Below the pieces are notes generated by a model. The model was not told the origin of the DNA. It saw only the letters and a list, made by a program, of their open reading frames with translations, and made no database searches. Shown here piece by piece: positions 35,043 through 42,110 of a DNA stretch of 47,300 nucleotides (within the stretch, counting starts at the first letter, position 1; each line of letters starts with the position of its first letter). A program made the position numbers and the translations under genes. The DNA comes from Pseudaeromonas sp041911695 (lineage in GTDB: Bacteria; Pseudomonadota; Gammaproteobacteria; Enterobacterales; Aeromonadaceae), in contig JAYROM010000141.1 of the NCBI GenBank assembly GCA_041911695.1, positions 1 through 47,300 of the forward strand. The letters are read 5' to 3'.

Positions 35043-35339
35043 ATGGCGGTCGAAATCAAATATGTGGTAGTCAGAAACGGTGAGGAAAAGATGACCTTTG
35101 CAACCAAGAAGGAAGCCGATGCCTATGATCGCATGCTGGATCTGGCCGATGCGCTGACCGGGCTGCTGCAACAGGGGCCGGTCGCGCTGGACGAAGCCCA
35201 GCAGGAGGCGCTGGCGATGTACCTGGCGCAGCAGAAGGATCGTCTGTTGCAGGTATTGCGTGGCGGCAAGGTCAGCGACAACAGCGCCGCCGACACCGGG
35301 GCTGACCCCGCGGGGGACGAACCGGCGGACGCGGCCTGA
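35043..35339 (+). CDS. yebG: SOS-induced protein YebG
   Basis: This 98-residue protein matches E. coli YebG in its first 80 residues (MAVEIKYVVVRNGEEKMTFATKKEADAYDRMLD in two blocks) and ends in an acidic, Ala-rich tail. It is a DNA-damage-inducible gene of unknown biochemical role. A clear LexA box in the promoter supports the assignment. It is monocistronic and convergent with the M14 peptidase gene. Confidence 0.95.
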   Translation: MAVEIKYVVVRNGEEKMTFATKKEADAYDRMLDLADALTGLLQQGPVALDEAQQEALAMYLAQQKDRLLQVLRGGKVSDNSAADTGADPAGDEPADAA

Positions 35340-35365
35340 TACCGCGTCCTCGGTCACTCGGATGA

Positions 35366-36949
35366 TCAGCTGCCGGCGGCGGCTGATTTGGCTTGCGGAT
35401 GTTTGGCCAACACCACCGCATCGGCCTGCAACGGTGCGACCGGCAGCGGCGTGCTCATCAGCAGCGGACGCCAGTCCGGCTCCTGGAACAGGCTATTGGC
35501 CGAACGCGGATCGAGCATGATGGCAATCAGCGCCCCTTGCGGCTGGTCGGTATAGATTTTGATATCGCCCGGATTCAGCTTGGTCAGGTTACGCTTCTCG
35601 TCCAGCGTCACATCCAGCCAGTCGCGGGTGCCCGGTCGGGTCTGTGCCGCAATGTGCATGCTGCTCACCCGCTGATCGGTCACCTCGGCCGGTTCGCTCT
35701 TTTGTACTACCTGATACTGGATATGGTGTGCATCGAGCCAGCTGCGGAAGCGCTTGGTCTGATCACGGATCACGAACCCGGCCGGAATATCGCCCTTGCC
35801 CTGTAACGCCACCTGATCCTCAAGCCGGAACAGCTTGGTCACTAGCTTGCCCTGACGATCCCGCAGGGTCACCCCGACGCTCGGCTGTTTGGTGTTCGGC
35901 ACGAAGGCGTACTGCATGACAAAGTGGTTAGCCCCGTAGACCCCCTGCCAGCTGTCGCGTGCCGCCCGGGTCAGACTGCGCACCTGATCGGCCTGGCTTG
36001 CCACCAGTTCCAGCGCCTCGTTGACGCAGATCCCCTGCTTGCGCACCCGCTCGGCGATATTTTCCGGGGTCGGGAAGTGGCCCTCGCCGTCGTGCCGGTT
36101 CTCGAACAGCACGGTCAGCGCCCCCTGCATCGAGGCATAGTTACGGAAATTGGACAGGCTCAGGCCGCCACGGCGCACCGGATCATGCAGCGAATAGATC
36201 TCGTTGTAGCGCTGGGTGCCGATACCGTGCGCCTCTACCGCCTTGAGCAGCGACGGCAGGAAGGTATGGTTGGCATAGTCACTCAGCCGGGCATCCAGAT
36301 TCGGATTGCTGCCGACCTCGAACTGGGCATCGGTGGTGGTCCAGTAGCCCTCGCGCGGGGTCAGCGGCCACTTGTCGTTCCAGGTTTCATGCAGATCCAG
36401 CACCACATCCGGCTTGAACCGCGTCAGGGTGTCGATATAGATGCGGGTTTCCGGAGACTGCACGGCGATGAAATCCAGATTCGGGTTCTCATTCAGTGCA
36501 TTCAGGCGCTGGTTCAGATCGCGACCGTCCGGGTTAGCCAGCGCGACAATGACAAAGTTCATCTTTTCCAGCAGCCCCGGCAGCTCGCCATTAACCAGCC
36601 GACGGGCCAAAATTTGCGCCACTTCGGTGCCGGACGGCTCGTTGCCATGCTGCGAACCGAGCAGCATCACGGTTAACCGATTCGGGTCCGCCGGCTTGCC
36701 GGCCAGAAACGCCGGATCGGAGGAGACCAGCAGCGCCTCAACCGCGCGACTGCCCGCCGAGGTGCCCAGATGCACCACCTTGGCCAAATGAGAATTCTGC
36801 TCCAGGGCATACAGATAGGCCGACACACGAGCCGCCTTGGGCAACGGCTGATCGGGTGCCTGCTCGAACGGCGTTGGCGGAATGGCAGCCCAAGCGGCCT
36901 GCGTGCCGCACAGTACCATCACCAATGTCCAGAGCACGGGGAATCGCAT
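35366..36949 (-). CDS. Exported M14-family zinc carboxypeptidase-like protein
   Basis: This protein is predicted to be a secreted or periplasmic metallopeptidase. The 527 residues have a signal peptide (about 1-22, TQAAWA). The M14 zinc ligands are H101 and E104 in GSQHGNEPSG and H187 in LDLHETW; a glutamate in VLFENRHDGEGH may be the general base. The C-terminal 170 residues are an unassigned domain. It differs from pancreatic-type carboxypeptidases and resembles bacterial exported M14 members of unknown substrate. GAGGTGG lies seven bases before the ATG. Confidence 0.85.
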   Translation of the reverse strand: MRFPVLWTLVMVLCGTQAAWAAIPPTPFEQAPDQPLPKAARVSAYLYALEQNSHLAKVVHLGTSAGSRAVEALLVSSDPAFLAGKPADPNRLTVMLLGSQHGNEPSGTEVAQILARRLVNGELPGLLEKMNFVIVALANPDGRDLNQRLNALNENPNLDFIAVQSPETRIYIDTLTRFKPDVVLDLHETWNDKWPLTPREGYWTTTDAQFEVGSNPNLDARLSDYANHTFLPSLLKAVEAHGIGTQRYNEIYSLHDPVRRGGLSLSNFRNYASMQGALTVLFENRHDGEGHFPTPENIAERVRKQGICVNEALELVASQADQVRSLTRAARDSWQGVYGANHFVMQYAFVPNTKQPSVGVTLRDRQGKLVTKLFRLEDQVALQGKGDIPAGFVIRDQTKRFRSWLDAHHIQYQVVQKSEPAEVTDQRVSSMHIAAQTRPGTRDWLDVTLDEKRNLTKLNPGDIKIYTDQPQGALIAIMLDPRSANSLFQEPDWRPLLMSTPLPVAPLQADAVVLAKHPQAKSAAAGS

Positions 36950-37490
36950 TTACCACCTCGAAAAAGAAGAAAAAACGGAAGATACGTCACACTGTGCGCA
37001 TTATAGGCCGCCTGTCCGGCAGGCATAGGGGCCAAAACAGAAAAAATCACTGGTCCGGGGCGTAATGCTGGTCAGTGAAGCACGCCGGAGAGACAACCTT
37101 GTTCGCCAACACGCCGTCACCCCTTCCATGGCGGCTCGATGGCGGCATCCTTGCCGCCTAGGGTTGGCTCAACAGGCTATCTCTCCTTCGCTCACTGACT
37201 GGCATTAGGCCCGGGGCGGTATATCCTGCGGACTATATTTTCCCCGCCGCTGCCCCTGGGTGGCGATTTGGCGCCTGTGATCGCCTGCGTCGTGGATCAC
37301 AGGCGGCGGCGCCAACAGGCTATACGCCGCCGATCCATATCTCAAAATTGTGTTTCATTTTATCAACAATCGAGTTGCATTTAATAAACACGATGCCGAT
37401 CGAGTACCGTGAAACCGCGCTCCGCTTACACTTCGTCCGGTCAACAGCCCTGAAAACTTTGCGTTTATGCAACCTTGAGAGGACCGGAAC
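36950..37490. other. Gene-free region with inverted repeat between peptidase and TRAP genes
   Basis: No gene is seen in 541 bases. The contents are the leftward promoter of the peptidase gene, a large imperfect inverted repeat (37055-37217, listed separately), a 10-base hairpin GCCTGTGATC/GATCACAGGC (37273-37304), and an AT-rich stretch (37340-37392) that probably carries the rightward dctP promoter. ATTGT...ACAAT around 37347-37370 forms a loose palindrome that could be an operator. Confidence 0.5.
37055..37217. repeat. Imperfect inverted repeat with MITE-like layout
   Basis: The left arm (about 37055-37103) and right arm (about 37169-37217) are imperfect reverse complements. Shared cores are TAATGCTGGTCAGTGA against TAATGCCAGTCAGTGA, and GGAGAGACAACCTTGTT against GGAGAGATAGCCTGTT. 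Arms of about 45 bases enclose about 65 bases without a reading frame. This may be a non-autonomous insertion element or a long transcript structure. No target-site duplication is evident. Confidence 0.6.
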
Positions 37491-38480
37491 ATGAAAGTCA
37501 AAAACATTGCCCTCGGTATCATGATGGCCCTGCCGCTGGCCGCCGCCAGCCTGTCAGCGCAAGCTGCGGTCGAGCGCATTACCCTGAAGCTGGCCCATAA
37601 CCTGGAGCCGAGCCACGTCGTCCACCAGACCTGGGTGCAGATGGCCAAGGATCTGGAAGCCGAGACCGATGGCAAGATGAAGATCCGCATCTACCCGAGC
37701 AGCCAGATGGGCGGCCCGCGCGAAACGCTGGAGCTGCTGCAGAACGGCGCGCTGGACCTGACCAAGGCGATGGCCAACGAACTGGAAGCCTTCTCGCCGG
37801 CCTACTCGATCTACAGCCTGCCGTACCTGTTCCGTGACGACGCCCACTTCAAGTCGGTGATCCACGGCCCGGTCGGCGAGTCGATGAACGACGGCATCAA
37901 GGACAAGGGCTTCTTCACCCTCGGCGCCTATGTCGGCGGTACCCGCAGCTTCTACGCCAAGAAGGCGATCAACAGCCCGGCCGACATGAAGGGAATGAAG
38001 ATCCGCGTCATCACCACGCCGACCACCATCAAGTTTATCGAGCTGCTCGGCGCCTCGCCGGTCTCCATCCCGTTCGGCGAGGTCTACACCGCGCTGCAGC
38101 AGGGGGTGATCGATGGCGCGGAGAACAACGAGCCGTCCTATGTGCAGACCCGCCATGTCGAAGTGGCCAAGTTCTACACCGAGAACCAGCACACCGCGAT
38201 GCCGGACTACCTGGTGGTCTCCGACAAGACCTGGCACAAGCTCTCCGCCGAACAGCGCGCCGCGCTGGAAAAGGTAGTCAAGGCCTCGGAAACCTATCAG
38301 GCCAAGCTGTGGGACCAGCTGGTCGACAAGTCGCGCAAGGAGGCCCAGGCCGCAGGTGCCACCCTGATTGCCGTCGACAAGCAGCCGTTCCGCCAGTCGC
38401 TGCAGCCGCTGTATGACGAGTTCAAGAACGATCCGGTGCGTGGCCCGTGGGTCACCAAGGTAGAGCAGGTCACCGAATAA
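37491..38480 (+). CDS. dctP: TRAP transporter substrate-binding protein, DctP family
   Basis: This is the periplasmic receptor of a tripartite ATP-independent transporter, 329 residues with a signal peptide (about 1-25, ending AQA). The family core includes GGPRETLELLQNGALDL, SLPYLFRDDAHF and GTRSFYAKKAINSPADMKGMKIRV; the arginine in the last two segments normally binds the substrate carboxylate. IPFGEVYTALQQGVIDGAENN is also conserved. The substrate is probably an organic acid but cannot be named. AGAGGA lies seven bases before the ATG. Confidence 0.93.
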   Translation: MKVKNIALGIMMALPLAAASLSAQAAVERITLKLAHNLEPSHVVHQTWVQMAKDLEAETDGKMKIRIYPSSQMGGPRETLELLQNGALDLTKAMANELEAFSPAYSIYSLPYLFRDDAHFKSVIHGPVGESMNDGIKDKGFFTLGAYVGGTRSFYAKKAINSPADMKGMKIRVITTPTTIKFIELLGASPVSIPFGEVYTALQQGVIDGAENNEPSYVQTRHVEVAKFYTENQHTAMPDYLVVSDKTWHKLSAEQRAALEKVVKASETYQAKLWDQLVDKSRKEAQAAGATLIAVDKQPFRQSLQPLYDEFKNDPVRGPWVTKVEQVTE

Positions 38481-38534
38481 TCCGGCGATCTGGTGCAAAA
38501 CCCGCGGGGTGGCGACGGCCGCCCCGCTCTGCAT

Positions 38535-38574
38535 ACAAGACCGCGCCCCGCGCCCGCTAACGGGCCGGTCTTGT
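38535..38574 (+). other. Stem-loop between dctP and dctQ
   Basis: An outer 9-base stem (ACAAGACCG/CGGTCTTGT) encloses an inner 5-base stem (GCCCG/CGGGC). It lies between the receptor and membrane genes with no T run. As in other transporter operons it probably allows excess production of the binding protein. Confidence 0.6.
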
Positions 38575-38594
38575 GCTGTGCGTGGAGCTGACTC

Positions 38595-39116
38595 ATGCGT
38601 TTCGAATATCTCAAACGGCCGATTGACCAACTGCTGGCTGGCTTCACCATCCTGGTGATGTCCATGCTGGTCGGCTGCGTGGTGTGGCAGGTCTTTAGCC
38701 GCTATGTATTGCAACAACCCAGCACCTCGACCGACGAGCTGGCCCGCTTCAGCATGATCTGGGTCGGCCTGCTCGGTGCGGCCTATGCCCTCGGGCAAAA
38801 ACGCCATCTGTGTATCGATCTGTTCACCACCAACCTGCGCGGTCGCAAGCAATTCATCCAGCGTCTGTTTGCCGACAGCTGCATCCTGTTGTTTGCTGCC
38901 AGCACGATGATCTGGGGCGGCGGCGTGCTGGTGCTCAAGGTGTGGACCACCGGCCAGATCTCGCCAGCGCTGCAGATGCCGATGGCCTATGTCTATGCCG
39001 TATTGCCGCTGAGCGGCCTGCTGATGGTCTATTACAGCCTGCTGAGTCTGCTCGACACCCTGCTGCAGGGCTGGTCACCGGCCACAGCCGTGGTGCTGAA
39101 CGAGGAGAACGCATGA
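38595..39116 (+). CDS. dctQ: TRAP transporter small permease, DctQ family
   Basis: This is the small four-helix membrane subunit of the TRAP system, 173 residues. Four hydrophobic segments are visible; the family motif is WQVFSRYVLQQPSTSTDELARFSMIWVGLLGAA (read in two parts around residues 36-66). It overlaps dctM by four bases. GGAG precedes the ATG. Confidence 0.92.
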   Translation: MRFEYLKRPIDQLLAGFTILVMSMLVGCVVWQVFSRYVLQQPSTSTDELARFSMIWVGLLGAAYALGQKRHLCIDLFTTNLRGRKQFIQRLFADSCILLFAASTMIWGGGVLVLKVWTTGQISPALQMPMAYVYAVLPLSGLLMVYYSLLSLLDTLLQGWSPATAVVLNEENA

Positions 39117-40417
39117 TGGATTGGCTGATTCCCCTGGTGATGTTCGGCAGTTTCTTCGTGCTGGTGTTTGCCGGCATCCCGATTTCGTTTGCCATCGGCA
39201 TCGCTACCCTGGCCGCCGGGGCGCTGATGTTGCCGCTGGAGACCATCCTCGCGGTGATTGCGCAGAAGATGGTGACCGGCCTCGACAGCTTCTCGCTGCT
39301 GGCGATCCCGTTCTTCTTCCTCGCCGGTTCGCTGATGAACTCCGGCGGCATCGCCCAGCGCCTGATCAACTTCTCGCAGGTGCTGGTCGGGCGCATGCCG
39401 GGCTCGCTCGGCCACGGCAACGTGATGGCCAACATGATGTTCGGCTCGATCTCCGGCTCGGCGGTCGCCGCGGCGGTAGCGGTCGGCGGCACCATGGCGC
39501 CGATGCAGAAAAAAGCCGGTTATGACCCGGCCTATTCGGCGGCGATCAACGTCACCTCCTGCATCTCCGGCCTGCTGATTCCGCCGTCCAACGTGCTGAT
39601 CATCTACGCCCTGACCGCCGGCGGCATCTCGGTGGCTACCCTGTTTATGGCCGGTTATGTGCCCGGCATCCTGATGGGGCTGAGCATCATGGTGATGGGC
39701 ACCCTGATTGCCCGCCGTCGCGGCTATCCGGTATCGGAGCGGCCGACGCTGGCTATCGTGCTCAAGTCGTTCTGGGATGCCCTGCCCAGCCTGATGCTGG
39801 TGGTCGTGGTGATGGGCGGGATTCTCGGCGGGGTGTTTACCGCGACCGAAGCCTCGGCGATTGCGGTGGTCTACACCTTTATCCTGTCGGTGGTGGTCTA
39901 CCGCCAGGTCAAGCTCGCCGACCTACCGCGCATCCTGCTCGACTCGGTGATCACCACCGCCATCGTGCTGCTGCTGATCGGTATCTCGGTGGGGATGTCG
40001 TGGGCGATGACCAATGCGGACATCCCCTACCTCATCAGCGATGCGCTGATGGCGATCTCGGAGAACCCGATTGTCATCCTGCTGCTGATCAACATCATCC
40101 TGCTGGTGGTCGGCATCTTTATGGATATGACCCCGGCGGTGCTGATTTTCACCCCCATCTTCCTGCCGATCGCCACCGATCTCGGCATGAACCCGGTGCA
40201 TTTCGGCATCATGATGGTGTTCAACCTGTGTATCGGTCTGTGCACCCCGCCAGTCGGCAGCGCGCTGTTTGTCGGCTGCTCGGTGGCAGGGGTCAAGATC
40301 CAGGACCTGGTGCGGCCGATGCTGCCGTTCTTCCTGGTGCTGCTGGTCAGCCTGATGGCGGTGACCTATATCCCCGCCCTCAGCCTGTACCTGCCCGGTC
40401 TATTTGGCATGCACTGA
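39113..40417 (+). CDS. dctM: TRAP transporter large permease, DctM family
   Basis: This is the large membrane subunit that carries the transport path, 434 residues with about twelve membrane segments. Typical pieces are LAIPFFFLAGSLMNSGGIAQRLI, GSISGSAVAAAVAVGG, SCISGLLIPPSNVLIIYAL and MDMTPAVLIFTPIFLP. The ATG at 39113 overlaps the dctQ stop as ATGA and follows GAGGAG; a start three bases later is also possible. The longer frame opening at 38810 only extends antisense-free reading over dctQ and is not the start. Confidence 0.94.
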   Translation: MMDWLIPLVMFGSFFVLVFAGIPISFAIGIATLAAGALMLPLETILAVIAQKMVTGLDSFSLLAIPFFFLAGSLMNSGGIAQRLINFSQVLVGRMPGSLGHGNVMANMMFGSISGSAVAAAVAVGGTMAPMQKKAGYDPAYSAAINVTSCISGLLIPPSNVLIIYALTAGGISVATLFMAGYVPGILMGLSIMVMGTLIARRRGYPVSERPTLAIVLKSFWDALPSLMLVVVVMGGILGGVFTATEASAIAVVYTFILSVVVYRQVKLADLPRILLDSVITTAIVLLLIGISVGMSWAMTNADIPYLISDALMAISENPIVILLLINIILLVVGIFMDMTPAVLIFTPIFLPIATDLGMNPVHFGIMMVFNLCIGLCTPPVGSALFVGCSVAGVKIQDLVRPMLPFFLVLLVSLMAVTYIPALSLYLPGLFGMH

Positions 40418-40818
40418 GTCCGCGAACATGCCAGATACTCCCCGGCCTTCAGGGCTTATTCCATAATGGAGCATAGTAATATGCGTTTTCTAAAAAAATC
40501 ATTGATTAAAATTATTTTTTATATAAAACGAAAAGATGCAAAAATACATAATATTACATCATGATGTTCAACCACTGATGGCATCATTGGTGCCATTCGT
40601 ATCGTAAATGCTCGAATTCCAAGCTACCGTGTGGTGAGTACCGTTCAGTGGCCGGGCTAATTATTTCCTCTTACTTAGCTGTTGTGGAAATGACACCCTG
40701 AGCCAATACGGACAAGCGGGTTATGTACATGCGGACGGGAAAGATTAGTAGCTGGTAGCTATCAGTGCTGTATGCCTATACAATAACGCAAATGCACAGA
40801 CAAATGTGGGACGTTGGC
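40418..40818. other. AT-rich gene-poor boundary before the methylase/McrBC operon
   Basis: After dctM the base composition drops sharply: about 40480-40570 is very rich in A and T, unlike the GC-rich flanks. No convincing gene is present. One 27-codon frame (40481-40564, MRFLKKSLIKIIF...) has GGAG ten bases upstream and a basic product. A -10-like TATACAAT occurs near 40777-40784, before the first operon gene. No integrase, tRNA or clear att repeat is seen. Confidence 0.5.
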
Positions 40819-41025
40819 ATGCGATTTAACGATATCAAAAACGACACGCTTAACCTGCGGGTCTCTAGCCAGTTCAAACAGGTACTGAAACTGGCGGCCG
40901 ACCATGAGCAGCGCAGCATGGTCAATATGCTGGAAGTGATGCTGTGCGATTACTGTGAACGCAAGGGTATCGTGCTGCCGGATAAGACAACCGGACAAAC
41001 CGATAATAGCGGGGCCGGATTATGA
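40819..41025 (+). CDS. Putative ribbon-helix-helix regulator of the operon
   Basis: A 68-residue protein is read from 40819 (MRFNDIKND). The segment TLNLRVSSQFKQVLKLAADHE followed by SMVNMLEVMLCDYCERKG looks like a MetJ/Arc ribbon-helix-helix: a beta strand with alternating residues, then two helices. In-frame starts at 40765 (GTG), 40792 and 40804 are also open and no strong Shine-Dalgarno decides. Its stop overlaps the next start as ATGA, so it belongs to the operon. It probably controls operon expression like a C-protein; this is inference. Confidence 0.65.
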   Translation: MRFNDIKNDTLNLRVSSQFKQVLKLAADHEQRSMVNMLEVMLCDYCERKGIVLPDKTTGQTDNSGAGL

Positions 41026-42110
41026 CCTTTCGCTATATCGGCTCCAAATCACGGCTGGTCGACAAGATTGCAACGCACATCGGCCAGCCCCGTGCGGACG
41101 CTTTTTTTGTCGATGCGTTTTGCGGTACCGGCTCGGTTGCCGAAGCGGCAGCAGCCCTTGGCTGGAATGTCAGGATCAACGATAGTCTGCATTCAGCGGT
41201 GATTTCGGCTGGAGCGCGTCTTATTAGCCACGATCAGGTGGCCTTTACCGCACTGGGCGGATATCAGGCAGCGGTTGACCGGCTGAATGCCGCCGCACCG
41301 CAGCAAGGTTTTATCTGGCGCACCTACAGTCCGGCTTCGGCTGACCGCTGCGGTATCGAGCGCCGTTACTTTACCGAGGACAACGCCGCCCGTATCGACG
41401 CGATGCGTGGCCTGATCGGTGAATGGAAAAGTTCGGAATGGATTGACGAGACCGAGGAGCGGCTGCTGATAGCAGATCTCTTCGGTGCACTGAACCGGGT
41501 GGCCAATATTGCCGGAACCTTCGGTTGTTTTCTTTCCAAATGGACCAGCCAGTCGCAAGGCCGGATTTCCATGCGCTGTCGCGAGCTAAAGACGACGGGG
41601 GTACGGGTCGAGGCAACGGTAGGCGATGTGTTTGACGTCCGGAACACCGCTCAGGATGTCGTATATCTTGATCCGCCCTACACCAAACGCCAGTACGCAA
41701 GCTATTACCACATCCTAGAGACCGTGGCGCTGGGTGACGAGCCGGTGGTCGAAGGTGTGGCGGGTTTGCGGCCATGGAAAGCACTAGCCTCTGATTTTTG
41801 CTACAAGACGCGGGCTCTGGCCACACTGTCACGGCTGGTACACGGCCTGCATGCACGGCGGGTGCTGCTTTCGTATAGCAGCGAGGGGCATATTGCTATG
41901 CCTGACATGGAGGCCGAACTGTCAAAGTCAGGTCTGTCGACGATGTTCCCGCTGGGTGCGATTGGCCGTTACCGGCCGAATCAGACTGCCAGTGACTCGG
42001 CAGCCGATGTGAACGAATTTCTGGTGGTGGTCGAACGGGTTGGCGGTCCGGAACAGCGGCCGCAGGTTGCCTATGTCACCGATGCTGATCTTGCGGAGAT
42101 AGTTGCATGA
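41022..42110 (+). CDS. D12-class N6-adenine DNA methyltransferase
   Basis: The 362-residue protein has the Dam/D12 class layout: YIGSKSRL at the N-terminus, SAM motif FVDAFCGTGSVA (29-40), and catalytic motif DPPY (217-220, in YLDPPYTKRQY). Between them lies the target-recognition region. It should methylate adenine in a specific DNA sequence, protecting the host from the nuclease encoded downstream. It overlaps both neighbours by four bases (41022-41025 and 42107-42110). The recognition sequence cannot be predicted. Confidence 0.9.
   Translation: MTFRYIGSKSRLVDKIATHIGQPRADAFFVDAFCGTGSVAEAAAALGWNVRINDSLHSAVISAGARLISHDQVAFTALGGYQAAVDRLNAAAPQQGFIWRTYSPASADRCGIERRYFTEDNAARIDAMRGLIGEWKSSEWIDETEERLLIADLFGALNRVANIAGTFGCFLSKWTSQSQGRISMRCRELKTTGVRVEATVGDVFDVRNTAQDVVYLDPPYTKRQYASYYHILETVALGDEPVVEGVAGLRPWKALASDFCYKTRALATLSRLVHGLHARRVLLSYSSEGHIAMPDMEAELSKSGLSTMFPLGAIGRYRPNQTASDSAADVNEFLVVVERVGGPEQRPQVAYVTDADLAEIVA

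Noticed and set aside
37554..38852. 432-codon minus-strand frame opposite dctP and dctQ
   Set aside because: It is a shadow produced by high third-position GC. The plus strand carries a clear TRAP receptor with signal peptide and Shine-Dalgarno.
38810..39112. 101-codon N-terminal extension of the DctM frame
   Set aside because: It reads out of frame through dctQ. The start at 39113 has a Shine-Dalgarno and overlaps the dctQ stop as is usual for these operons.
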